Positions 1 to 10,900 are shown, counted from the first letter of the stretch. The stretch: 64,000 nt of DNA from Zygnema cylindricum (GCA_037447655.1 JBBHKE010002422.1:64001-128000), one strand, 5' to 3'. Notes: generated from the letters alone by a model not told the origin. Made by a program: numbers and translations.

Positions 1-140
1 CCCCTCATTTCACTGAAACTGAAACTAGTTCGACAAAACTCATATATACAATGTTTTCCAAATATTGCCTCACCCCAATCCCCCACCATCCCAACTACTA
101 ACGGAAACCCTAAAAAAGATCCCTCCTCCACTATCCTAAC

Positions 141-415
141 CTAAATCCCTTAACCCTAACCCTAACTCCTCAGCCCTAATCCCAGCCCTAGTCCTGACCC
201 AAACCCAAACCCTAACCCTAATCCTAACTCCAGCCCTAAACCTAACCCTGGCCCTAACTCTAATCCTAATTCCAGCCCTAACCCTAACCCTAACTCTAGC
301 CCTAACCCTAACCCTGGCCCTGACTCCAACCCCAACCCTGACTCCAGCCCTAACCCTAACTCTAACTCTAATCCTAATCCTAAACCTAACCTTAGCCCTA
401 ACCCTAACCCTAGCC
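141..415. repeat. Degenerate telomere-like CCCTAA repeat block
   Basis: About 275 bases are built from CCCTAA hexamers and variants (CCCTAAC, CCCTGG, CCCAAA, TCCAGC). The orientation, C-rich on the plus strand at the left end, is what a left chromosome end would show. The repeats are strongly diverged and the 140 bases before them are not telomeric, so this is subtelomeric or interstitial rather than an intact terminus. The hexamer matches the TTAGGG type, not the TTTAGGG type common in land plants. Confidence 0.8.
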
Positions 416-740
416 CCCTACTCGTTTCCCTCCTCCCCATTTCCCTCTTTTCCACCTCCATCCCTTTTCCCTCGTTTCCTTCCCTTGTTTCCTCCTCACC
501 CCTCGTCTCCCTTTTCCCTCTCCATTTCCCTCATTTCCCTCTCCCTTTCTTCCTCTCTGTTCCCCTTTTCCCTCCTTTCCCTTCTCCCCCCTTCCCTCAT
601 TCCCCCCTTTCCTCCCTTACTCTCCCTTGGCTCCAGCTCCTTCCCCCTTCTGTGAGCTGGAGAGGCTCCTCTTCCTCCCCTTGTCTCTCCTTCCCTCCTC
701 TCCCCTTGTCTCTCCTTTCCTCCTCCTCTCCCTCTCTCTC
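416..740. repeat. Pyrimidine-rich low-complexity tract
   Basis: An almost pure C/T run of CCCTCCTTTCCC-like words directly follows the telomere-like block. No gene signal was seen in it. Confidence 0.7.
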
Positions 741-983
741 CCTACTTGCGGAGCGCGAGGAAGAGGACAGATAGGATGACAGCTGTCACAGTGGCAGAGA
801 GAGGGAGAGGGAAGGCATCTGTCACTGCCGCCCAAGCCCTTAAAAGCAGAAAAAAGAGAGACAGGGAGAGGGACGTCAGAAACCAGAAATAACATAATAA
901 AGACAATAAAAAAAAACAGAAGTAAGAAAAATAAGAAAAAAACAAATTGATCCCATTGCTGCCAGTTTTTAAAAATTTAATAC

Positions 984-1939
984 TTACTTAGATTTTTTTG
1001 ACGGCTTCCAGGATTCAAAATTATCAATTTCAGTCGGATTTTTTGCAACCGAAAAATCTGTTTCCGTGTTTTCTGCAACGACTCCCCTTCCCTGAAAAAG
1101 AAAAAAAAAAGCAACATAATTAGTAATTAGTAAAAAAAAATGCCACATTTACATGAAAAAAAAATACAAAAAAAAAACAATAAAAACACAACAAAAGACA
1201 AAAACACAAATTAGAAAAGGGGAAAAAAGCAAAGTCATTTACCTCTTCAATTGCATTTTCTCCGTCGTCCATAACTTCGTTGTCTTCTTCATTTCTGTTT
1301 TCTTCGTCCTTTCTGTCGACAACCTCCATTTCTCCTTCAGTTTCTCCTTGTGTTGTTTCGACAATTTCGACGTTTGATTCAACCTCTTCACTGTTTTTAT
1401 CATCCCTGTTTAAAAAAAAAAAAAACGCAAACTGAATAAAAAATGAATTCCTGGACTGCCAATCTGCTCAAATTTGAAAAAAAAAATCCTATCTTTTTCT
1501 ATAATTCTACAGCTGCTGAAGGACACAGAATGGGAGAGGGAGAGGGAAAGGGAGAAGGAGAGGGAGAAGGAGAGGGAGAGGGACAGAATACTCACAAGTC
1601 TTCCTCGACTCTTGCCACTGTAGGAAGGAGAGGGAGAGTCGCAGAAGTGTCTTGATTCTCCTTCGCTTTTCCGACCACTGTCGTTTCCTTCCCTCCTCCC
1701 CTCTTGCGCCATGATGCGATGAGGTACGACCCGAGGATCAAGGCCAGACAAATGCACAACGTGGTGATTATGATGACGTCACAAACATAAAAAATGACAT
1801 CACTAAGGAGACCAAAAGTTGCGTCAAAAAGGAATATCACCAAAGAAGGTGCAAAGAAAAGCACCGAGAGTGTGACAGCTGGCACAACGGTAGAGAGGGA
1901 CAGCGAAAATGCCCATGGCGAGGTAAAAAAAGAGATCAA
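984..1939 (-). CDS. Membrane protein with acidic C-terminal tail, 3' exons only (unknown family)
   Basis: Three minus-strand exons join in register. The first ends at 1596 (donor GTGAGT, two bases of a split Leu codon). The second is 1405-1243 (acceptor AAACAG, donor GTAAAT). The last is 1091-984 and ends in TAA. Intron phases fit at both joins. The first exon encodes two or three strongly hydrophobic stretches (around FFAPSLVIFLFDA and VIIITTLCICLALILGSYL) followed by a basic stop-transfer WRKR. The next two exons encode a Glu/Asp-rich tail (EEVESNVEIVETTQGE and similar), ending in a Lys-rich WKPSKKSK. The 5' start is unresolved: the frame is closed just upstream of 1939 and has no usable ATG, so an earlier exon or a frame break is needed. 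No family was recognised. A basic or acidic tail after membrane spans suggests a cytosolic interaction tail, which is inference only. Confidence 0.5.
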
Positions 1940-2400
1940 ATGCCATCATTACACACGTATAACGATTGGAGAAGAGAGATGGAAAAGGATGGATGCAAAA
2001 TTAAAACTGAAGGCAAATGTTAAGTACTGGATAAGAAAAATATGAAAAATATGACTCTATAAAAGGTAAGTGGCAAAAAGCAAGAAAGCGTGGGTAATGA
2101 AAATGGTTATGGTTCACTTTTATAGTTTTTTTTTTTTTAAAACATGGGGGAATTTAACCCCAATCTCGAAAACTCGAGATTATTCATGTTTTTTTTTTTA
2201 AATTAAGATTAACTTTCACGCAAAAAATGAGAAAGCAGTGCGCGCCAATTCTTTGATCGCCAAACGGCAAAAACGACAACAAAAGGAGAAATCCTGAACC
2301 CTAAAAAAAGTTAAAAAGTGAACTTTGATAGAAATAGAAAAGGAGAAATGTTGGCGACGGAAAAGTCAAATAATAGAAGGAAAAGATAAAAGTGTAAGCT
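1940..2400. other. No recognised feature
   Basis: AT-rich sequence with homopolymer A and T runs. It may contain the missing 5' part of the minus-strand membrane-protein gene, but no exon could be supported. Confidence 0.4.
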
Positions 2401-2404
2401 TCGA

Positions 2405-3270
2405 AAGGCTGCCACGTGTTACAATTTGGCCGGCAAAGCCGCCAAAAGTTTCACAAATTTGGCAGTTTCGCCGGCCAAAAATAAGCGCGCCGTCAACCAA
2501 AAACGCCATTGTATTCCCGGTAAATAATAAGTAATGTGGCTATTGCCTTAATACTATTTAGTATGGCTAATGACATAAATACGTACAATTCGAACTTACC
2601 ATCGCGCGCCAGCGTGATTATCGGGATCGCACCGACGTGGCACTGCCACATGTTCAACAAAATAAGGCGTTTCTATGTGACGTGTCCGTTTTGGTTGGAG
2701 AAAGGGTCTGCGTTTTACAATTTTGGCTTTTTCACCGGCCAAAAGTTGGCACGCCGTTAACCAAAAACGCTTGTCTTTTCTTAAATAGTAAGTAGTGTGG
2801 CTATTGATATATAACATGGGTAGTGACATTATCACATACAATTCGAAGTCCCAATTCGAAAATCGCCCCAAAAAGAGAAAGACAAAAATGCACTATAGAC
2901 AAATAGCTTACATTTGCCCTATAGTGGTTGCCGCGTGTCCGTTTTGACCACCAGAGTTCACTTTTGGCAGTTTTCTGGGCCAAAAGTTAGTTCGCCGTCA
3001 GCCGTACACGTCATATATAAAAAAAACGGAAGAGTTTTTAGGTGCGCGTGACAAAAATAAAATGACAAAAAAAAAAAAAAAAAATCCATTTGCCGTACGA
3101 GTGGTTGCCGCGTGTCCAACTTGGCCAGCAAAGCCACCAAAGTTTCACAGTTTAGCAGCTTTCAGTCCAAAATTGGAGCATCGTCAATCTGAAATGATTT
3201 ATTTTTTTCTGTAAATATTAATTAGTGTGGCTATTACAGTATTTCGTTCAATTCGTACTTTAACTGCGCA
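2405..3270. repeat. Degenerate direct repeats of roughly 200-300 bp
   Basis: The words GTGTCCGTTTTGG, GGCCAAAAGTT.G..CGCCGT and AGTGTGGCTATT recur in the same order from about 2409, 2675, 2928 and 3104. This gives three or four diverged tandem copies, each ending near a CAATTCGAA.T word. No coding potential was seen. Confidence 0.55.
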
Positions 3271-3484
3271 CCGAACTGAAAACGCGCGTCAGCATGGCAC
3301 TGCCGTACGTAACACAATTTAATAATTTTAGGGCCTTTCCATGTGACGTCCGTTTTGGTTGTAGAAACAGTTTGCGCTTCTCCAAATCTTTCCAAATGTT
3401 TAAATTTTTGGGAAGATGAAGCCATGACTCCATGATGACCATAATTCGCTCAGTTCTGTTTACCGCGCCAAAATTGGTAGAGTA

Positions 3485-3701
3485 CACCGTGTATCGCTAT
3501 TAGTGTTAATATCTTATTTCGCGACTTAAAACACCTTTTCTCCGTACACACTTGTCGGATTTGGATTTGAAACCGCCAATCGGAAACTAAGAATCTTATC
3601 TTTCAATCGAAACCGTCCGATCCAAAATCCGATAAGTGTGTACAGAGATAATATGTTTTAAGTGGCAAAAAAAACATTAACACTAATAGCGATTCACGGT
3701 G
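3485..3701. mobile_element. Short TA-flanked inverted-repeat element (CACCGTG MITE)
   Basis: This 217-bp element has terminal inverted repeats of roughly 90 bp that start CACCGTG.ATCGCTATTAG and continue through ACTTAAAACA and GTACACACTT. TA lies immediately outside both ends, as expected for a TA-target (Tc1/mariner or Stowaway-type) MITE. A diverged sister lies at 58634-58849. It has no coding capacity. Confidence 0.8.
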
Positions 3702-3925
3702 TACTGTAGTTCCACTAAAATAAACTCCGGACTTTGAACTGCAAAAAACTGAAGACGTTCAGTACGAGCTGAAAATACGTTAGTTTGAAGTACGCTCAGC
3801 ACGAAATGGAGTTTCACAATACGTACGGTTGCGCTTGAAGGCCAAAAACAGAGAATAAAACGTAAAGTTAAAATTTAGACGTTTTACATACGCGTTTCAA
3901 AATGATAGAAATGGAAAGTACAGTA

Positions 3926-5087
3926 CACCGCGAATCGTAATTAGTGACCGCGAATCGTAATTAGAGTAATGAAAAAATTAGAGTAAAAAAACAAAAAAAA
4001 AACAATTAGAGTAATGAACTCTAGTTTATGTGATAGAACTTTTTCACAGAGGAAGTTTACTCTAATATATTTAAGTACTCTATATTGGGTTATGTCGGCA
4101 ATAATTAAGAGCGCTGAAATTATGAACACTAAATTACGTAGACGTACAAAATCTGTCAGTCCGTATAGTTTTGACGTCATTATGACGTTAGTACTATTTG
4201 TCGCGCTGAATGTCAGTTAATGTTCACACTGACGACGATGCTGTCGACGGACGAGAGTTAGGCTGCGGCCCCATGTAGTTGTAACTTAGCGTACTTACTT
4301 TGTATTTTAGCGCGGATCCGGCGGACCCGGATTTCAAGTGTCTCTATGTGTTCATTCGAAATTATTACTTAAGTTTGTGACAAATTTGCACGGTCGGACG
4401 TCATCCGTACTCCACACTATTTAAAACGAGCCTATATTATAATTTTTTACGCTAATTAAACCTTACCTAAATTATAATAATGGAAAAATTAGAATCATTT
4501 ACTCTATTTGACGTGATAGAGTCGAAATTTTGAGCGACCGAATTAGCGTTATTTACTCTAATTACGATTCGTGGTGCAGTAATTAGAGTAAATTACTCTA
4601 ATTCGGTCGCTCGAAATTTTGACTCTATCACATGAAATAGAGTAAATGATTCTAATTTTTTCATTATTCTATTTAAGGTAAAATTTAATTAGCGTTTTTA
4701 ATTCTAATATAGGTTCGTTTTAAATAGTGTGGAGTACGGACGACCTCGGACCGTGCAAAATTGTACTTTATTAAGTAAAAAAGTACAAATAATGATTTAA
4801 TACAGGCCGTTATCATGTAACTGCGTTTTAACAAACCGCGTAGTGCAAACGTCATAGTGACGATAAACTGTACGTTTTGCCAAATTCTGTACGAATACCT
4901 TATTTACAGTAGAGGATATTAACGTGCTAAATTAGAGTACTTAAATAAATTAGAGTACTTAAATAAATTAGAGTATAACTTCATAGTTGAAACAGCTCTA
5001 TCACACAAATTAGCGTTCATTACTCTAATTTTTTTTTTTAGTTTTTGTACTCTAATTTTTTCATTACTCTAATTACGATTCGCGGTG
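3926..5087. mobile_element. TA-flanked foldback element with large central palindrome
   Basis: The 1162-bp element is bounded by CACCGCGAATCG and CGATTCGCGGTG with TA on both outer sides. The outer arms carry repeated AATTAGAGTA words. The centre (about 4365-4790) is a second palindrome of about 200-bp arms that meet near 4575, sharing the words AGTACTCCACAC / GTGTGGAGTAC and GACTCTATCA / TGATAGAGTC. One arm carries the ATCCGG-N5-CCGGAT motif found in the Harbinger-like elements (4316-4332). No open frame of note was seen. Confidence 0.75.
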
Positions 5088-5600
5088 TAGCATACGGTCG
5101 AAGTTTGGTGAAACGTACCGCTCAATGCTTTCACCGTTTAACGCGGCGAAAAAAATCTGACGGGCGTACGGTGGAAGAAACGATGTACGGAAAAGCCACT
5201 GCGCGCCAACGCGCTGACATAATTGTCGCATAAAAAGCGTCACGGGTGAGGAGTCTCCCCCGGCGGACCCGAGAATGACATGCACAGACCTAGAGAAGAA
5301 GGGAGTGTTAAAATATATTATTAATATCACAATTATTATTTCAATTACGGTCACATATAACTTATTTTTACTACTTAAAATTTCATCAACTATTACTTAT
5401 TTACGATTACTTATTTAATACTATTGCTTAACATTCATATCGATTGTTCCTACTTGTTATTATAATTATTAATATTATTCTTCTTATCGTAATAAATACT
5501 GATGACAGACCTTAAAAATTACTTACTACAAAAAACAAAAGGGTTAAGGAGATAGGATGCGTACAAAACGACAAAAAAAGAAATTGAATGAGGAAAGGGG
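5088..5600. other. No recognised feature
   Basis: The first 200 bases are unique-looking and moderately GC-rich. The rest is AT-rich. Neither strand showed a gene, repeat or element end that could be supported. Confidence 0.4.
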
Positions 5601-5602
5601 GG

Positions 5603-6489
5603 AGGACTTAAGGGAGAGAGGGAGAGACCACAAGAAAAACAGCAGAACGAGGAGGGAGAAAACTTAAGGGAGAGAGGGAGAGAGGGAGAGAGGGAGAGAC
5701 CACAAGAAAAACAGCAGAACGAGGAGGGAGAAAACTTAAGGGAGAGAGGGAGAGAGGGAGAGAGGGAGAGACCACAAGAAAAACAGCAGAACGAGGAGGG
5801 AGAAAACTTAAGGGAGAGAGGGAGAGAGGGAGAGAGGGAGAGGCCACAAGAAAAACAGCAGAACGAGGAGGGAGAAAACTTAAGGGAGAGAGGGAGAGAG
5901 GGAGAGAGGGAGAGACCACAAGAAAAACAGCAGAACGAGGAGGGAGAAAAATTAAGGGAGGGAGGGAGAGAGGGAGAGAGGGAGAGACCACAAGAAAAAC
6001 AGCAGAACAAGGAGGGAGAAAACTTAAGGGAGAGAGGGAGAGAGGGAGAGACCACAAGAAAAACAGCAGAACGAGGGAGAAAACTTAAGGGAGAGAGGGA
6101 GAGAGGGAGAGAGGGAGAGACCACAAGAAAAACAACAGGAGGGAGAAAACTTAAGGGAGAGAGGGAGAGAGGGAGAGAGGGAGAGAGGGAGAGACCACAA
6201 GAAAAACAGCAGAACGAGGAGGGAGAAAACTTAAGGGAGAGAGGGAGAGAGGGAGAGAGGGAGAGACCACAAGAAAAACAGCAGAACGAGGAGGGAGAAA
6301 AATTAAGGGAGAGAGGGAGAGAGGGAGAGAGGGAGAGAGGGAGAGAGGGAGAGACCACAAGAAAAACAGCAGAACGAGGAGGGAGAAAAATTAAGGGAGA
6401 GAGGGAGAGAGGGAGAGAGGGAGAGAGGGAGAGACCACAAGAAAAACAGCAGAACGAGGAGGGAGAAAAATTAAGGGAGAGAGGGAGAA
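5603..6489. repeat. 12-unit purine-rich minisatellite
   Basis: Each unit carries CCACAAGAAAAACAGC, then AGAACGAGGAGGGAG, AAAACTTAAGG, and a variable run of the 8-mer GAGAGAGG. The first word starts at about 5628, 5700, 5772, 5844, 5916, 5987, 6050, 6121, 6194, 6267, 6354 and 6434, so most units are 71-73 bp. Length changes come mainly from the number of 8-mers. The minus strand is open over long stretches only because the unit lacks stops. Confidence 0.9.
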
Positions 6490-6544
6490 ACCGACAAAAG
6501 GAGCAAACGACGATCGGAAGTGAAATGTGCGACAAGTGGTGACT

Positions 6545-7490
6545 ATTGTAAATTGAAAGAGGGAGAGAGGGAGAGAGGGAGAGAGTTAGAGAGGTCAGAG
6601 GGGGAGCAGGATAGGGACAAAGGAGGAAAGAGAGAGAACTGGAGAGAAATAGGGGGGGAGAGGGTGAGGGAGGAAGAGAGGACGATGGAAAGAGAGGAAG
6701 AGATAGAGGGGGATAGATGGAGAAAGGGATGTGGGGAAATGGAAAGTGAGAAAGATGGGGGGAGAGGCAGACAGGGAGAGGGGAAAAGAGGAACGAAGGG
6801 ACAGAGCGAGAGAGCCAGAGAAGTCAGAGAGGGAGAGTGGGAAAAGGAGGGGGGAGGGGGGAAAAGAGAAAGGTGGGGAGGGACAGCCGGACAACGACAG
6901 AGGGGAGAGAGTAAGGAGAGAGGAAGAGATCGAGGAGGACAGGGGGAGAGGGGAAGAGGGAAAAGAAGGGACAGAGGGGGAAAGCCAGAGAGGTCAGAGG
7001 GTCAGATCTGGAGACGGACCGGGGGGGGAGAAGGGAGAGAGAACGGCAGAGCAGCAGCGGGACAACGAGAGAGGGGGAGAGAGTGAGAGGGGGAGAGGGA
7101 ACGCCAGAATGGAAGGATGAGAAAGCAAAGGGAGAGAGGAAAGTAGGAAAAAAGAAAGTGAAAAAGGTAGCGGGAGAGGCAGAAGGGAGAGGGGAAGAGG
7201 GGGTGAGGGGAAGAGGGGGTGAGGGGAAGAGGGGAAGAGGGGAAGAGGGGGTGAGGGGAAGAGGGGGGGAGGGGAAGAGGGAAATGGGACAGGGAAAGGG
7301 ACTGAGTAGGAGGTCAGAAACTGGAAGAGCGGGTTGGAGGGAAAGAGGGAGAGCGGCAAGGAGCGGCCGGTCAAGGGAGAAGGAGAGAGTGAAAGAGGGA
7401 GGGACAGAGAGAGAGACAGAGAAGCAGAGGAAGAGAGAAGGAGGAAGGGAGGGAGGGAGGAAGGGTAGGGAGGGAAAGAGAGGGAGGGAA
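6545..7490. repeat. Kilobase-scale polypurine tract
   Basis: Nearly all bases on the plus strand are G or A (GGGAGA, GGAAGAGG and GGGGTGAGGG words), so it is a polypurine:polypyrimidine block continuous with the minisatellite on its left. Long open frames on both strands are composition artefacts (Gly/Arg/Glu or Ser/Pro/Leu only). Confidence 0.85.
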
Positions 7491-7576
7491 TAGAAGGGAC
7501 TCCTTGTCTTCCTACTGTCACGAAGTGTGGGAGTGGGGGAAACGTGTGGTGGAGCGAAATCTCACCCAACGAACCC

Positions 7577-7686
7577 TTTGTACTTTTGTACTTTTGTACT
7601 TTTGTACTTTTGAAATTTTGTACTTTTGTATTTTTGTACTTTTGTATTTTTGTACTTTTGTACTTTTGTATTTTTGTACTTTTGTA
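7577..7686. repeat. 10-bp tandem array TTTTGTACTT
   Basis: About eleven copies of a 10-bp unit are present, with C/T variation at one position (TTGTACTT versus TTGTATTT). A looser TTTCTGTAC array recurs at 7937-7975. Confidence 0.9.
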
Positions 7687-7847
7687 CGGCATCGTGGACG
7701 ACCAAAGGGACCGTTTTGATATTATGGTATGGTGACACATCGACGGCTCAAAAGAAATTTGCGAATAGCGATTACTTTTTTGGGACACACGGTGCAATGG
7801 CGGCTTGGAAGAGACGAACGCAACGCGATTCAACGCATGGAAATTGG

Positions 7848-8302
7848 TAGTGTTGGGTAACGGTAAAAAAGTTATCGCGATAGCACCGATACCGATAGTT
7901 ATCGGTTATCGAACGGTCAGAGTTACCGATATATTTGTACTTTCTGTGTTTTCTGTACTTTCTGTACTTTCTGTCTGTATTACACGTGGCAGGTTTCCAG
8001 TGGATCCCAAGGAAAAAAGGGACAAGCCATAACGTCGGATGTGAAAGGTGCATCTTTTTATCTGGAGCCGTACCAAAGCCGTACATATCTTATGCCAGCT
8101 ACTGTACTTTCGGCCTGTACAAATGATCTGATTGGTAGTCACCTCGGTACGTTTATTTTTGTTTATGATTTACGTGTACGATTGGCCGTACGTTTATCTG
8201 TACGGTCCATACATAAATCTCCGTACCGATATATCGATTATCGGCTACCCGAAAAAAGGCCCATATCGGTTATCGGCAAATCCTTACCGATACACAACAC
8301 TA
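7848..8302. mobile_element. hAT-like non-autonomous element, TAGTGTTG family, copy 1
   Basis: The 455-bp element starts TAGTGTTGGGTAACGG and ends CCGATACACAACACTA. Its subterminal parts are full of short ATCGGTTATCG inverted words. The TAG.GNTG start is typical of hAT transposons. The flanking 8-mers GAAATTGG and AAAATTTG agree at six of eight positions, a possible decayed duplication. Sister copies lie at 23076-24004 and 54168-54577. No transposase frame remains. Confidence 0.7.
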
Positions 8303-8337
8303 AAAATTTGAATGAGCGAAAAATGCTACATTTATTC

Positions 8338-8613
8338 CATAGTTCAAAAGTAGGCGTTTTTATGGTAGGCCTTTGGTCGACGCCTTTATCGTAAGTTGTG
8401 TTATGGGCTTTTCATGTGATCTTCTTAGATCGCTACTTTGATCAGCGACCGTCCGATCGTCCGAATCTGACGGTGTAAATAAAATTTTTTGGTCCAAATG
8501 TTTTAATTGGTCCGAATAGGTCCGAATACAATATGGGTCTTAAGGTCATATTGTATGTTTTGCATACAATAGGCATATTGTATGGGCCTACTTTCACCTA
8601 CTTTTGAACTATG
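8338..8613. mobile_element. hAT-type MITE with perfect 8-bp target duplication, copy 1
   Basis: The 276-bp element has ends CATAGTTCAAAAGTAGG and CCTACTTTTGAACTATG. It is flanked by the identical 8-mer ATTTATTC at 8330-8337 and 8614-8621. An 8-bp duplication points to hAT-type transposition. A second copy at 37139-37440 has a different perfect 8-mer. It has no coding capacity. Confidence 0.92.
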
Positions 8614-8621
8614 ATTTATTC

Positions 8622-9300
8622 GGTAGGTAGAGCTTTCAATTTCAAGTTTTTAGTGTTGCTTTGTTGTATTTTTAGTCCTTGGGGATTTTTATTTCTTACC
8701 TGTAACGATAGTCAACAACTTCAATCATGTTTTGTACTTTTTATGGTTTTCTATTTGGAAACAAGATCTTCGTCTTTTTTAATTATAACCAAATGAGTGA
8801 ATTAATAGTAAGCTCTACATTTGATCAACACACAAACTAAAACAAGGAGAACATCACGGTTTTTATTATGCCCACTAAAAGATTTATGGTGCAACCAAAA
8901 ATTCAATTTCAAATCGTTGAAGATATAACTTGAATGGCAATGTTCATTTGAATAAAATATAATTCTTTGTTATCTGGTGTGTTTATTAGGATATGCCTTT
9001 CTTTAGACTAAGACTGAAAAACGACAAGCTTCGATACACATAAAAAAATGTTTTTAATTCGCAATACTTTGACGAGGATCGGACAATACTAAAAGATGAG
9101 AGAGCGCACGACGATTTCGTACACGGATGAGAGAGGCTTGGGCAACGCGTTCAAAATTGTAACGCGTGGACTAATGTTGTGACGCTTCAGACACTCGTAC
9201 CGATCATGGCATTGGACAAATTTAAATGTAGTTCATTAGTTGAATTATAGAGGAAAACACGTTATTGGACAGTCTACCGTATTTTCACAACATGTATAGT
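8622..9300. other. No recognised feature
   Basis: Moderately AT-rich, unique-looking sequence. No exon, repeat or transposon end could be supported. Confidence 0.4.
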
Positions 9301-9399
9301 TCTCCAAGTTAGTTGGCTCAATGAAAATTCCTAAAGGTTTAGTTACTTTTCATACGCAACAATATTTTTCAACACTTACATCATAACTTTGCCAAAAGG

Positions 9400-10900
9400 T
9401 ATTACGAGGCAATTTATCAAAGATTGCAGCAATTTATAGCACTGGCCTTTAACCCTACCTTGACCAATCAAGCTTTGGTAACGTCGTTTATTGAAGGCTT
9501 AAGGGTCCTTACATCTGTTAAGGTTTCTTTCGAGGTCTTTTGTTTTTACTTTTTATTTGGATTGTTGAGCTTAGTAGGTGACGTTTGTAACACACCTTGT
9601 TAGGTCTACCGACTTTGGATCAACAAGTTATAGCCCCACGCAACCACCTAGAAATATTTTAAGGCACTAACTACTAAATATTGGAGATGCAAGGTCGAGG
9701 CAAAGTTGAAAGAGGGAGAATGTTCGGGAATCGTAACTCGGACCAACTTGAGACCTACTTTATTAGACCATGACGCATCACCAGAAAGAAAAAGATTAAG
9801 GATGGTGCCTTAATGGGAACTAGTTAGAAAAGCTATTTGGATTTGTTGAGGCATACAAGATATAGGACACCCTTCACCGTACCAACGCCAACCAAATCAA
9901 AAGGTTGTTAGGTTCACCAAGGCGTATAAGAAATATGACGCTCTTGAGTTTAGCGACTTGTTGGTTGATACTTCGTCTCGTTTTAAAGCAAGAAGGGCGA
10001 TCGCAATAACTTGATGTAAAGATGGTACACATGGGGAAGGAGTATACCACATGTTATGTTGATATGCTCGCTTGATAAAAGTTGTACCCCTTTCTTATCA
10101 ATCGTGTATAAAAGTTGTAAGTCCGTCTTATTTAATCAAAGATAATGTTACTCACCCTTTGTTGCCATGATTAGTAAAATTAAACATACTTTTATTTTGT
10201 TGGATCAACAACTTCCAAGCAACCAGAGATAAAATTAGGTTGTTGGTCTACTGGTCAAATATGAATTCACCACAATTTTACGCAGTTTAGGAAGTTGAAG
10301 TCATTTGGGGAGAGCTTAGACAATGCAGTATGGCAGCAGGCATAAAAAAAAAGCAAATAATCAAAATAACATTAAGAGAGATAGGAAATGTTGATGACAA
10401 AGGCCATTTTATTGTCGAGTGTTAGAAGTACAAATACGTTAAACGAGAAGGAAGGGAGAGCAAAAATCAAGAGTTTCAAGTGTGTTAAGGGTTCCGAGTA
10501 CTTGTCTATCGAGTTAGTTAGGTTCCTGTAAGCAAAAGAGATCGGGCACCAATTTTTCGCTCTTTACACTTTATAACATAGAAGAGTAGTTTAGCGTATA
10601 AATAGGATAGAGGTCGAAACAACAAATAACATGATGGTCGTGGATAGAACGTACTCGAAGTTTTCAGGAGAGGCTTTTAACATCATAATGCACACTAAAA
10701 AACACATATAAAAAAAATGCGATAAAAAACCCCACTCCGTGCGGGAAATAAAATGGTTATATATATAAGCCACGATACCTCAAATGCATTAGATGCAACG
10801 ACTACATTCTCAAGAAAATTAAAGTTAAAAGCAAGCTTCCACCAAATGCCATAGTGGATGCTTTATCTCCTTAGGCTACAAAAGCTTCGCAATGGTTACA
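9400..10900 (+). pseudogene. Possible decayed retroelement gag remnants
   Basis: Plus-strand fragments read like a decayed LTR-retrotransposon gag. Around 9440-9520 the frame reads NPTLTNQALVTSFIEGLR. Around 10383-10425 the frame KGHFIVEC resembles the second half of a CCHC zinc knuckle, with the first cysteines lost. Around 10830 PPNAIVDALS is seen. The fragments lie in order but are separated by stops and frame changes. No reverse transcriptase or integrase motif was seen between them. The TGTGAAAACCC word near 11131 could begin a terminal repeat, but no partner was found. Confidence 0.3.

Noticed and set aside
162-461. 99-codon minus-strand frame made of Gly-Leu repeats
   Set aside because: It is a read-through of the CCCTAA-type repeats and has no independent coding evidence.
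5519-6535. 338-codon minus-strand open frame of LSLSPSLPLSL repeats
   Set aside because: It is the translation of the minisatellite. Three overlapping frames in the same DNA show the same composition, and no start context or unique domain exists.
6520-7493. Overlapping Arg/Glu/Gly-rich frames on the plus strand and Ser/Pro/Leu frames on the minus strand
   Set aside because: They come from the polypurine tract, which lacks stop codons by composition.
7504-7719. Frames of repeated FVLLYFCTF
   Set aside because: They are three-frame translations of the 10-bp TTTTGTACTT array.
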